Assembly: GCA_030599055.1 (NCBI GenBank)
Contig: JAUVOS010000059.1
Location: forward strand, 1-12,051
Direction: 5' to 3'
Origin: Lutibacter sp.
GTDB lineage: Bacteria; Bacteroidota; Bacteroidia; Flavobacteriales; Flavobacteriaceae
Length of the DNA stretch: 12,051 nt
Shown: piece by piece, positions 6,338 through 12,051 of the stretch
Layout: the number at the start of each line of letters is the position of its first letter
Position numbering within the stretch: position 1 is the stretch's first letter
Program-made: the position numbers and the translations under genes
The notes under the pieces: model-generated
Seen by the model: the letters and a program-made list of their open reading frames with translations, nothing else
Databases searched by the model: none
Told to the model about the DNA's origin: nothing

Positions 6338-7498
6338 TTGAAACCAAAAGTAGCTTTTTTTGTAATTAATCACGCCTCAGTTGGTGGTGTTGAAAGAGTA
6401 ACTGCGAACCTAATGGCGCTCTTTATTTCTAAAGGTTTGTCTGTGCATAGCCTTATTTCTTTAGGAGATGAAAGTGAGAGAAATGCTATTATGGATTATC
6501 CTCAGAATATTGATATTAAATGTATTAAAAGAACGGATCTTACAAATAGCCTGGCATTTTATTTAAAAAAGGAAAGCATAACTCATTTGATTTTTCAAGG
6601 TGATAACATGAGTATATCGCTTGCCGTACTTAAAGCGATTAAACAAACGAATTGTAGGGGCATTTTACAGTATCACGGTTCGCCTTATGCCTATTTAAAG
6701 AAAAATTTATACAAGTCTGATATACAAGAAAAACCATTTAACTTATTGAAAATTGGGTATTCGAAATTGCTTTATCCGTTTAAGAAAAGGAAGCTTTTAA
6801 AGATAATCACTAATAGCGAATATGGTTTTGTTACGGTAAGTAATTCCGTGCAAGCCGAATTGAACAATTTATTTAATACGAAATTTAAAAATATCACTAG
6901 CATTCACAATCCATTATCGTTTTGGCAGAAAAAACAAATTGAAATTGAGAATAAAGAACCAAAAATTGTCTTTATATCACGTTTAGAAAGAAAACACAAA
7001 AACGCTTTTTTAAGTGTTAAAGCATGGCAACTTATTCATCATAAATACCCGGAATGGGAACTTCAAATTTTAGGAGATGGAAGTTTAATGGAAAAGATAA
7101 AAAATTATATAAAAGAGAATAACATAAATAATATAGCACTTTTAGGAGAAGTGAATAATGTGGAATATTATTTAGAAAGAAGCTCAATTTCAATTTTAAC
7201 CTCTGACAGTGAGGGATTTGGTATGGGGCTTTTTGAAGCCGCCGCCCATAAAAATGCTTTAGTTACAACCAAAAGTTATGGCGGTGTTAAAGATTTTGTC
7301 ACAGATGGTTTGAATGGATTTTTTGTCAAAAGAAATGATTTTTTAGCAATGGCTAAAAAGATAGAAGAACTAATTTTAGATAAAACATTGCGAGAAGAAA
7401 TGGCTATTAACAGCCATGTTATGTATAAAACTATTGCCGATGAGGATATTTTTAAAGAATGGACTAAACTTCTGTTAGAGAACGATACAAGTTCATAA
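6338..7498 (+). CDS. GT4 family glycosyltransferase
   Basis: This 386-residue GT-B retaining glycosyltransferase probably adds a nucleotide-activated sugar to a lipid-linked surface glycan at the cytoplasmic membrane. GGVERV at 16-21 is the N-terminal acceptor-side glycine motif. SRLERKHKN at 214-222 and GDGS at 247-250 mark the C-terminal domain. EGFGMGLFE (292-300) is the E-x7-E donor-binding motif, followed by GGVKDF...DGLNG (315-327). The length is typical. Translation must start at TTG 6338: the frame closes upstream at 6284-6286 with no ATG or GTG between, and the next ATG would remove the GGVERV motif. A weak -7-like TACTTTTA lies at 6315-6322 without a TTG partner. It is divergent from the operon on its left and overlaps the next gene tail to tail. 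The sugar specificity cannot be read from the sequence. Confidence 0.88.
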   Translation: MKPKVAFFVINHASVGGVERVTANLMALFISKGLSVHSLISLGDESERNAIMDYPQNIDIKCIKRTDLTNSLAFYLKKESITHLIFQGDNMSISLAVLKAIKQTNCRGILQYHGSPYAYLKKNLYKSDIQEKPFNLLKIGYSKLLYPFKKRKLLKIITNSEYGFVTVSNSVQAELNNLFNTKFKNITSIHNPLSFWQKKQIEIENKEPKIVFISRLERKHKNAFLSVKAWQLIHHKYPEWELQILGDGSLMEKIKNYIKENNINNIALLGEVNNVEYYLERSSISILTSDSEGFGMGLFEAAAHKNALVTTKSYGGVKDFVTDGLNGFFVKRNDFLAMAKKIEELILDKTLREEMAINSHVMYKTIADEDIFKEWTKLLLENDTSS

Positions 7499-8588
7499 TA
7501 TTTTTTGCGATCGTATTATCATTAAATTTTTGAACAAACTCAAAACCTTTATCAATCATGTTATTCTTATAAACATCATCATTTTTGATTATTTTAATTG
7601 CTTTTGTCATTTCAGCAATGTCATAGGGGTCATTTAAATAGCACGAATCAGGACCACCTGCTTCAGGAAAACAACTTCCTTTACTAGTAATTACTGGTGT
7701 TTTGCTATATAAAGCTTCGATTATTGGAATACCAAAGCCTTCAAAAATACTTGGATACACAAAGAGTTTTGCTTTACGATATAAAACGACAATATCCTCC
7801 ATGCTGAGTCCATTTAAAAAATAAACTCTTTCGTTCAGATTGTTTTCGGCAACGTATTTTATTACTTCCTGAAAATACCGACTTCCACTACCTACAATTA
7901 CCAAATTGTCCTTTGTTTTATTTACTGCTTTTACCAAAGTAAGTACATTTTTTCGTTCAATGACAGCTCCTACATTTAATATAAAATCATTGGGTAAATT
8001 ATATTTCTTGATAACTTCATCTTGAAAGGAAGTTGATAAATCCTCTTTAAAAGCATTGTGACAACCTTGATAAACAACCTTAATTTTATCAGGATTGATC
8101 CCTAAAAAATCGACGATATCTTGTTTAGTTTGTTCGGTAATTGCGATAACTACATCAGCGATTTCAGCTGCATATTTGAATTTTTTAAAATATACTTTTC
8201 GATCAAAAGCTTTGTAGAGTTCCGGATAGCGTACAAAAATTAAATCGTGTATGGTAACGATGGTTTTTATATTGGTTTTTTCAATTCCGTAGGGAAGTTC
8301 GCCTGTTAAACCGTGGTAAATATCTATTTTATCTTTAAGCAGTTGCTTTACAATCCATTTACTACGCCATATAAATGATGCTTTTTTTGCCAAGAATGTG
8401 GTGGGTAAGATTTCTTTTAAAATATGTCCATCAACCTTAAGTCGATTGATTTTCCCCTTTTTTGGATTGTATAATAGATAGGAATTATCAGGGTAAAAAT
8501 CATGCATTATACGCACCAAATCTCGGCTGTAATTACCTAGTCCGGTTGTGTTGTGAAATATTCTTTTGGCGTCGTATCCTATTCTCAT
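7464..8588 (-). CDS. GT4 family glycosyltransferase
   Basis: A 374-residue GT-B retaining glycosyltransferase. Visible motifs are TGLGNYSR (15-22), HDL (114-116), the C-terminal domain entry GAVIERKN (207-214), GSGS (233-236) and the E-x7-E motif EGFGIPIIE (283-291), then PEAGG at 308-312. This pattern resembles mannosyl- or rhamnosyl-type transferases of O-antigen and capsule loci; the exact sugar is unknown. ATG 8588 gives the expected N-terminus MRIGYDAKRI, with the GT4 glycine loop at the usual distance. Its last 35 bases overlap the end of the plus-strand GT4 gene. A TATTTTTA element ends four bases before the ATG. The two GT4 proteins are not close paralogues: outside the family motifs little is shared. 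Confidence 0.88.
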   Translation of the reverse strand: MRIGYDAKRIFHNTTGLGNYSRDLVRIMHDFYPDNSYLLYNPKKGKINRLKVDGHILKEILPTTFLAKKASFIWRSKWIVKQLLKDKIDIYHGLTGELPYGIEKTNIKTIVTIHDLIFVRYPELYKAFDRKVYFKKFKYAAEIADVVIAITEQTKQDIVDFLGINPDKIKVVYQGCHNAFKEDLSTSFQDEVIKKYNLPNDFILNVGAVIERKNVLTLVKAVNKTKDNLVIVGSGSRYFQEVIKYVAENNLNERVYFLNGLSMEDIVVLYRKAKLFVYPSIFEGFGIPIIEALYSKTPVITSKGSCFPEAGGPDSCYLNDPYDIAEMTKAIKIIKNDDVYKNNMIDKGFEFVQKFNDNTIAKNIMNLYRSLTEV

Positions 8589-8592
8589 GCTG

Positions 8593-8619
8593 TAAAAATA
8601 AGAAAACTATCTTTTGCAA
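8593..8619 (-). promoter_or_regulatory. Possible promoter of the minus-strand GT4 gene
   Basis: Minus-strand TTG (8619-8617), a 16-base spacer and TATTTTTA (8600-8593), seven of eight positions agreeing with TAnnTTTG if the n positions are counted as free. The spacer is shorter than in the better promoters here. The element ends four bases before the ATG, like those of uvrB and the lipoprotein gene. Confidence 0.3.
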
Positions 8620-8667
8620 CACGATACATTAAAAAAAAATGTATTTTAGTGTTTTAATATTGATAGC

Positions 8668-9609
8668 ATGCTCTTTTTAAAAAGAAACAAAACCCCCTAT
8701 TATTTCACCAATTATTTAAGCTATTTTCTGCCAAATATTTTATATAGAAATAAATTTAAAAGAATACTTGCTACTTATAATGCAATAGAAGACAAATCTT
8801 ATATACGTGATAGATTGAATTATTACTTCAAAAAGACGGATACTTTTGCAATTAATGAAAAATCTGAAAGTATTGCACATTTTTATAAAACTCATAAAAA
8901 GAAAACCTATTTTTTTGATTCAATTTCCTATTTAAGGGCTTTTGATTTAAAAAGGAAATTTCATTATATTTTTGGTGATGTTACCCATGTGCCTGATATT
9001 CCTTCTTTTGTAAAAAGTAGGCCTATCTTTGGGGATAATGAGAACTCAGTTTTGTTGAAATTAAACAAAGTAAGACATTACTTTTTTATTTCTGACAAGA
9101 AAAAATTTACAAATAAAAAGGATTTGTTAGTTTGGAGAGGTGAAGCACATGGAAAGCCGCACCGAATACAATTTTTGAAAGAACTTTGGGATCATCCCTT
9201 GTGCGATGTTGGGCAAACACATAAACCAATAGAAAATGTACCTTGGCAAAAATCGAAAATGAGTATCAGAAAACAGCTGGAATACAAGTTTGTTTTTTGT
9301 ATTGAGGGGAATGATGTAGCGACCAATATTAAATGGGCAATGTCATCTAATTCTTTAGTTTTATCATGTAAAATGAAGTACGAAACTTGGTTTATGGAAG
9401 GGAGATTGCAACCTGATTACCATTTTGTTTTGATTAAAGATGATTTATCTGACATAGAAGAAAAAATACTTTACTACTCAAAACATACTGATGAAGCATT
9501 AAAAATCATAAAAAATGCAAATGACTGGGTAAAACAGTTTAAGAATAAAGAAATTGAAGATATGATCTCTTTTTTAGTAATTCAAAAGTATTTTGATTAT
9601 CAAAAATAG
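8668..9609 (+). CDS. GT90 (CAP10/LpsA-like) glycosyltransferase
   Basis: The 313-residue product has the C-terminal signature of the CAP10/LpsA family (GT90). WRGEAHGKPHR at 156-166 is followed by FVFCIEGND (208-216), MSSNSLVL (225-232), WFMEGRLQPDYHFV (241-254) and DDLSDIEEKI (258-267), in the order seen in bacterial LpsA and fungal CAP10 proteins. Bacterial members transfer sugars to LPS or capsule, so LPS core or O-antigen modification is the likely role. The first 100 residues are rich in K, Y and F with no signal peptide, suggesting cytoplasmic work at the membrane. The ATG start is the only good one; TAATATTG, one mismatch from the -7 consensus, ends five bases before it. The first part of the gene is very AT-rich (26 G/C among the 120 bases 8701-8820), hinting at a separate origin. 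It converges on uvrB, 32 bases away. Confidence 0.85.
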   Translation: MLFLKRNKTPYYFTNYLSYFLPNILYRNKFKRILATYNAIEDKSYIRDRLNYYFKKTDTFAINEKSESIAHFYKTHKKKTYFFDSISYLRAFDLKRKFHYIFGDVTHVPDIPSFVKSRPIFGDNENSVLLKLNKVRHYFFISDKKKFTNKKDLLVWRGEAHGKPHRIQFLKELWDHPLCDVGQTHKPIENVPWQKSKMSIRKQLEYKFVFCIEGNDVATNIKWAMSSNSLVLSCKMKYETWFMEGRLQPDYHFVLIKDDLSDIEEKILYYSKHTDEALKIIKNANDWVKQFKNKEIEDMISFLVIQKYFDYQK

Positions 9610-9616
9610 CTAATAT

Positions 9617-9636
9617 AAATTTCCTTGAGGCAATTT
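9617..9636. terminator. Possible bidirectional terminator hairpin between GT90 and uvrB
   Basis: AAATT (9617-9621) pairs with AATTT (9632-9636), and inside this CC pairs with GG around a TTGA loop, with one mismatch between the two stem parts. It fills the 32-base gap between two converging genes. The stem is weak and there is no clean T tract on either strand, so the call is tentative. Confidence 0.35.
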
Positions 9637-9641
9637 AAAAA

Positions 9642-11630
9642 TTACATTTTGTCCTTCAGGATGGCTATTTCATCTCGCAAACGAGCCGCATCTATAAAGT
9701 CAAGTGATTTGGCTGCTACCTCCATTTGTTTGCGTTTTTTTCGGATACGTTTTTTAATTTCAGGTATCGTTAAGTAAGCCAATTCTTCTTCTGCGGCTAC
9801 ATTTGCCAATGGGTCGTAATGGAAAGAGCTAATCTGACTTTTTGTTAAAGTCTCGTCGATATTCTTTTTAATTTGCTTGGGAGTGATCTTATTTTTAGTA
9901 TTGTAAGCTATTTGTTTTTCTCTTCGATAATTAGTATCATCAATGGTCAGTTGCATACTCTTTGTTATCTTATCGGCATACATTATTGCCGTACCATTGA
10001 TATGACGAGCTGCTCTTCCAATAGTTTGGGTGAGAGATCGATGACTTCGTAAAAAACCTTCTTTATCAGCGTCTAAAATGGCTACCAAAGACACTTCAGG
10101 CAAATCCAAACCTTCACGCAGTAAGTTTACACCAACTAAAACATCGAACAATCCCTTGCGTAAATCGTGCATAATTTCTACACGTTCCAATGTATCTACA
10201 TCCGAATGAATATACCTACTTCTCACTTGTATTCGTGTAAGGTATTTGGTCAGTTCCTCTGCCATCCTTTTAGTTAAAGTCGTTACCAATATACGTTCGT
10301 CCTTTTCAATCCTTCGTTGAATTTCCTCCAACAAATCATCAATTTGATTGAGACTTGGACGCACTTCAATGATTGGATCCAACAATCCGGTTGGACGAAT
10401 TACTTGTTCAACAAAAACACCTTCTGTTTTTTGAAGTTCGTAATCGGCAGGTGTTGCGCTAGCATAAATCACTTGATTTTGCAGCGCTTCAAATTCGGTA
10501 AACATCAAAGGTCTATTGTCCATTGCGGCTGGCAATCTAAAACCGAATTCCACTAAGTTTTCTTTCCGAGAACGATCGCCACCGTACATGGCATGTGTTT
10601 GTGGAATGGTTACATGACTTTCGTCAATAATCATTAGATAATCCTCTGGAAAATAATCTAATAGACAAAAAGGTCTGGTTCCTGCAGCACGTCCATCTAA
10701 ATAGCGAGAATAATTCTCAATCCCACTACAATAGCCTAATTCGCGTATCATTTCCAAATCAAATTCGGTTCGTTCTTTTAAGCGTTTCGCTTCTAGATGT
10801 TTTCCAATATCTTTAAAATATTCATATTGCAACATCAAATCATCTTGTATTTGATGAATGGCATTTTGTAAAATTTCGGGAGAAGTAACAAACAAATTTG
10901 CCGGATAAATGCGCAAATTTTGAAACTGCTCAACTTGTATATTATTTAAAATGTCAAAACTTTCTATTTCCTCTATTTCATCACCAAAAAAGTGAATGCG
11001 ATAAGCATGATCTCCGTAAGAAGGAAAAACAGTTACTGTGTCTCCCTTAACTTGAAAAGAACCACTACGCAATTCAATTTCCGTCCGTGAATACAAACTG
11101 GTAACCAACAAATGTAAAAATTTTGTCAATGGAATTTTTTGACCAACTTTTAAAGGAATCACATTCTTTTTAAATTCTACAGGATTTCCAATCCCATATA
11201 AACAGGAAACAGAAGCGACTACCAACACATCTCTACGACCCGAAAGTAGGGAAGAAGTAGTGCTGATTCGCAGTTTTTCAATTTGCTCATTGATTGATAA
11301 ATCTTTTTCAATATAGGTGCCAGATGCCGGTAAAAAAGCTTCGGGTTGATAGTAATCGTAATAGGAAACAAAATATTCGACTGCACTATCGGGAAAAAAA
11401 TTCTTAAACTCTTGATATAATTGCGCTGCTAAAGTTTTGTTGTGCGCCAAAACCAAAGTTGGTTTTTGGACATTTTGAACGACATTTGCAATGGTAAAAG
11501 TTTTACCAGAACCTGTAACACCGAGTAGCGTTTGGTGTTTCTCTCCATTTTTTATACCATTGACCAATTGCGTAATAGCTTCGGGTTGGTCACCTGTTGG
11601 ACTAAATTCGGATTTTAGTTGAAACTGCAT
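9642..11630 (-). CDS. uvrB: UvrB, excinuclease ABC subunit B
   Basis: UvrB is the damage-verifying helicase-like subunit of nucleotide excision repair. It is loaded on DNA by UvrA and then recruits UvrC. The 662-residue product shows the Walker A motif GVTGSGKT (37-44), the damage-probing beta-hairpin region YYDYYQPEAFLP (90-101), the Walker B DESH (336-339), helicase motif VI QTIGRAAR (535-542) and a C-terminal UVR domain (about 624-659) that contacts UvrC. Length and motif order are normal. The frame extends to a TTG at 11645, but ATG 11630 gives the standard start MQFQLKSEFSPTGDQPEAI, and the upstream TTG lies within promoter sequence. It is divergent from a small membrane-protein gene and appears to be transcribed alone. 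G+C is higher here than in the glycosyltransferase genes (28 of 60 at 10561-10620). Confidence 0.98.
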   Translation of the reverse strand: MQFQLKSEFSPTGDQPEAITQLVNGIKNGEKHQTLLGVTGSGKTFTIANVVQNVQKPTLVLAHNKTLAAQLYQEFKNFFPDSAVEYFVSYYDYYQPEAFLPASGTYIEKDLSINEQIEKLRISTTSSLLSGRRDVLVVASVSCLYGIGNPVEFKKNVIPLKVGQKIPLTKFLHLLVTSLYSRTEIELRSGSFQVKGDTVTVFPSYGDHAYRIHFFGDEIEEIESFDILNNIQVEQFQNLRIYPANLFVTSPEILQNAIHQIQDDLMLQYEYFKDIGKHLEAKRLKERTEFDLEMIRELGYCSGIENYSRYLDGRAAGTRPFCLLDYFPEDYLMIIDESHVTIPQTHAMYGGDRSRKENLVEFGFRLPAAMDNRPLMFTEFEALQNQVIYASATPADYELQKTEGVFVEQVIRPTGLLDPIIEVRPSLNQIDDLLEEIQRRIEKDERILVTTLTKRMAEELTKYLTRIQVRSRYIHSDVDTLERVEIMHDLRKGLFDVLVGVNLLREGLDLPEVSLVAILDADKEGFLRSHRSLTQTIGRAARHINGTAIMYADKITKSMQLTIDDTNYRREKQIAYNTKNKITPKQIKKNIDETLTKSQISSFHYDPLANVAAEEELAYLTIPEIKKRIRKKRKQMEVAAKSLDFIDAARLRDEIAILKDKM

Positions 11631-11634
11631 GTCG

Positions 11635-11668
11635 CAAAAATACAAAATAAACAGTCTAAATAAATCAA
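11635..11668 (-). promoter_or_regulatory. Promoter of uvrB
   Basis: Minus-strand TATTTTTG (11642-11635) fully matches TAnnTTTG. A TTG lies 23 bases upstream (11668-11666), slightly beyond the best spacing. The element ends four bases before the ATG at 11630, so the mRNA would be leaderless or nearly so. No LexA-type operator was recognised. Confidence 0.45.
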
Positions 11669-11679
11669 TAAAAAAATGT

Positions 11680-11687
11680 TACTTTGC
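11680..11687 (+). promoter_or_regulatory. Possible -7 element of the small membrane-protein gene
   Basis: TACTTTGC resembles the -7 consensus with one base fewer before TTTG. It lies 27 bases before the ATG at 11715, and no TTG was found at the usual -33 distance. Confidence 0.3.
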
Positions 11688-11714
11688 ACATAGGAGTTTC
11701 TAAAGATAAATAAA

Positions 11715-11879
11715 ATGAAAAAAAGAATATTTGATGGGATAATACTTGTACTGGCAGTGATTCTTTTAATGGGAGTTTTACACTTTGATTTAGCGGAAAC
11801 TTTTGTTAAATTTGGAATAATTCCTTTGCTGGTTTTTTATTATTTAGGAAGTTATTCGCAAAGAAAATACACAGAATAG
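11715..11879 (+). CDS. Small two-helix membrane protein, unknown function
   Basis: A 54-codon frame begins ATG AAA AAA AGA and ends TAG at 11877-11879. The product MKKRIFDGIILVLAVILLMG... has a basic start, a hydrophobic helix at about residues 8-22, a short polar turn with H23, D25 and E28, a second hydrophobic helix at about 32-45 and a polar, basic tail (SQRKYTE). A hairpin in the inner membrane with both ends in the cytoplasm fits the positive charges at both ends. I do not recognise a family. Support for coding comes from its position after a promoter-like element, its membrane-protein composition and its place filling the gap between uvrB and the Nif3-like gene; a chance frame is less likely but possible. 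Confidence 0.7.
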   Translation: MKKRIFDGIILVLAVILLMGVLHFDLAETFVKFGIIPLLVFYYLGSYSQRKYTE

Positions 11880-11905
11880 CTCTTGTCTAAAAACGCCGAA
11901 GATGT

Positions 11906-11938
11906 TGTGAACACTTATTAATTTATAGCTATTTTTTG
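11906..11938 (+). promoter_or_regulatory. Possible promoter of the Nif3-like gene
   Basis: TTG (11906-11908), a 21-base spacer and TATTTTTTG (11930-11938), which is the -7 consensus with one extra T. The TTG overlaps a small palindrome TGTT-GTG-AACA (11903-11913) that could be a regulator site. It gives a leader of about 30 bases. Confidence 0.35.
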
Positions 11939-11946
11939 CATTCCTT

Positions 11947-11956
11947 GCGTAGCGGT
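11947..11956. repeat. Second copy of the 10-mer GCGTAGCGGT
   Basis: This is identical to 217-226 in the intergenic repeat region at the other end of the window. Both copies are in non-coding DNA in the same orientation. Six of ten bases are G or C, unusual for these AT-rich spacers. Confidence 0.35.
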
Positions 11957-11975
11957 AAAACAATAAAACAAAAAG

Positions 11976-12051
11976 ATGAAAATAGCAGAAATTACAACTT
12001 ATCTGGAAGAATTAGCTCCACTCTCCTATGCAGAAGATTTTGATAATGTAG
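11976..12051 (+). CDS. Nif3-like dinuclear metal-centre protein, 5' end only
   Basis: ATG at 11976 opens a frame that runs off the window after 25 full codons: MKIAEITTYLEELAPLSYAE, then DFDNV. This closely fits the start of the Nif3/YbgI/YqfO family, where a short helix leads into the conserved L-x-P-x-x-x-A/Q-E-x-x-D-N-x-G segment. These proteins form hexameric rings with two metal ions per subunit; in some bacteria they are linked to GTP cyclohydrolase I, but the general role is not settled. Metal ligands lie further on and cannot be checked. It follows the small membrane-protein gene by 96 bases and has a possible promoter of its own. Confidence 0.85.
   Translation, partial: MKIAEITTYLEELAPLSYAEDFDNV

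Noticed and set aside
7464..7506. GAAC-N7-GTTC followed by TTTTTT at 7501-7506 as a terminator of the plus-strand GT4 gene
   Set aside because: The stem has only four pairs and is separated from the T run by six bases, too weak to call, though the T run is suggestive.
8625..8643. TACATT-A7-AATGTA hairpin between the divergent GT4 and GT90 genes
   Set aside because: It is a six-pair AT-only stem, common by chance in this composition. It could be an operator but nothing else supports that.
11631..11645. A five-codon N-terminal extension of UvrB from TTG 11645
   Set aside because: It lies within the TATTTTTG promoter element, and UvrB proteins normally begin at the MQFQL-type start.
1..12051. 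tRNA, rRNA, CRISPR arrays, insertion sequences, integrases, toxin-antitoxin pairs
   Set aside because: No cloverleaf-like segment, spaced repeat array, transposase or known toxin/antitoxin motif was found on reading both strands by eye.

Overview
The window looks like chromosomal DNA of a member of the Bacteroidota, most likely a Flavobacteriaceae (Flavobacterium-like) species. This rests on AT-rich DNA, the absence of clear Shine-Dalgarno sequences, several matches to the Bacteroidota promoter consensus (TTG, about 21 bases, TAnnTTTG), and protein sequences (Cca, UvrB, YrdC/TsaC, Nif3-like) that read like flavobacterial versions. No taxonomic search was run, so this is recognition, not proof.

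Layout, left to right. Positions 1-117 hold the 5' end of a minus-strand lipoprotein gene cut by the window edge. A 180-base intergenic stretch follows, with an inverted repeat and a short direct repeat. From 298 to 6229 four genes run on the minus strand as a probable operon, read from right to left: two tandem paralogous CDP-glycerol glycerophosphotransferase-like proteins (6229-5096 and 5017-3881), a 713-residue protein joining two family-2 glycosyltransferase domains to a complete TsaC/YrdC threonylcarbamoyl-AMP synthase domain (3865-1724), and cca, the CCA-adding tRNA nucleotidyltransferase (1719-298). A good divergent promoter sits at 6267-6300.

Next come three glycosyltransferase genes in alternating orientation: GT4 (+, 6338-7498), GT4 (-, 7464-8588, overlapping its neighbour tail to tail by 35 bases) and a GT90/CAP10-type enzyme (+, 8668-9609). 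On the right are housekeeping genes: uvrB (-, 11630-9642), an unrecognised 54-residue two-helix membrane protein (+, 11715-11879) and the start of a Nif3-like dinuclear metal protein gene (+, from 11976).

Together, 1724-9609 looks like a surface-glycan locus (LPS core, O-antigen or a glycerol/polyol-phosphate-containing polymer) set between cca and uvrB. The most unusual feature is the glycosyltransferase-glycosyltransferase-TsaC fusion, which puts a tRNA t6A-modification enzyme on the end of a glycan-building enzyme, four bases before another tRNA-maturation gene. The TsaC junction lies on an A8 run, and the TsaC part has no ordinary start codon of its own. No rRNA, tRNA, CRISPR array, transposase or integrase was seen.
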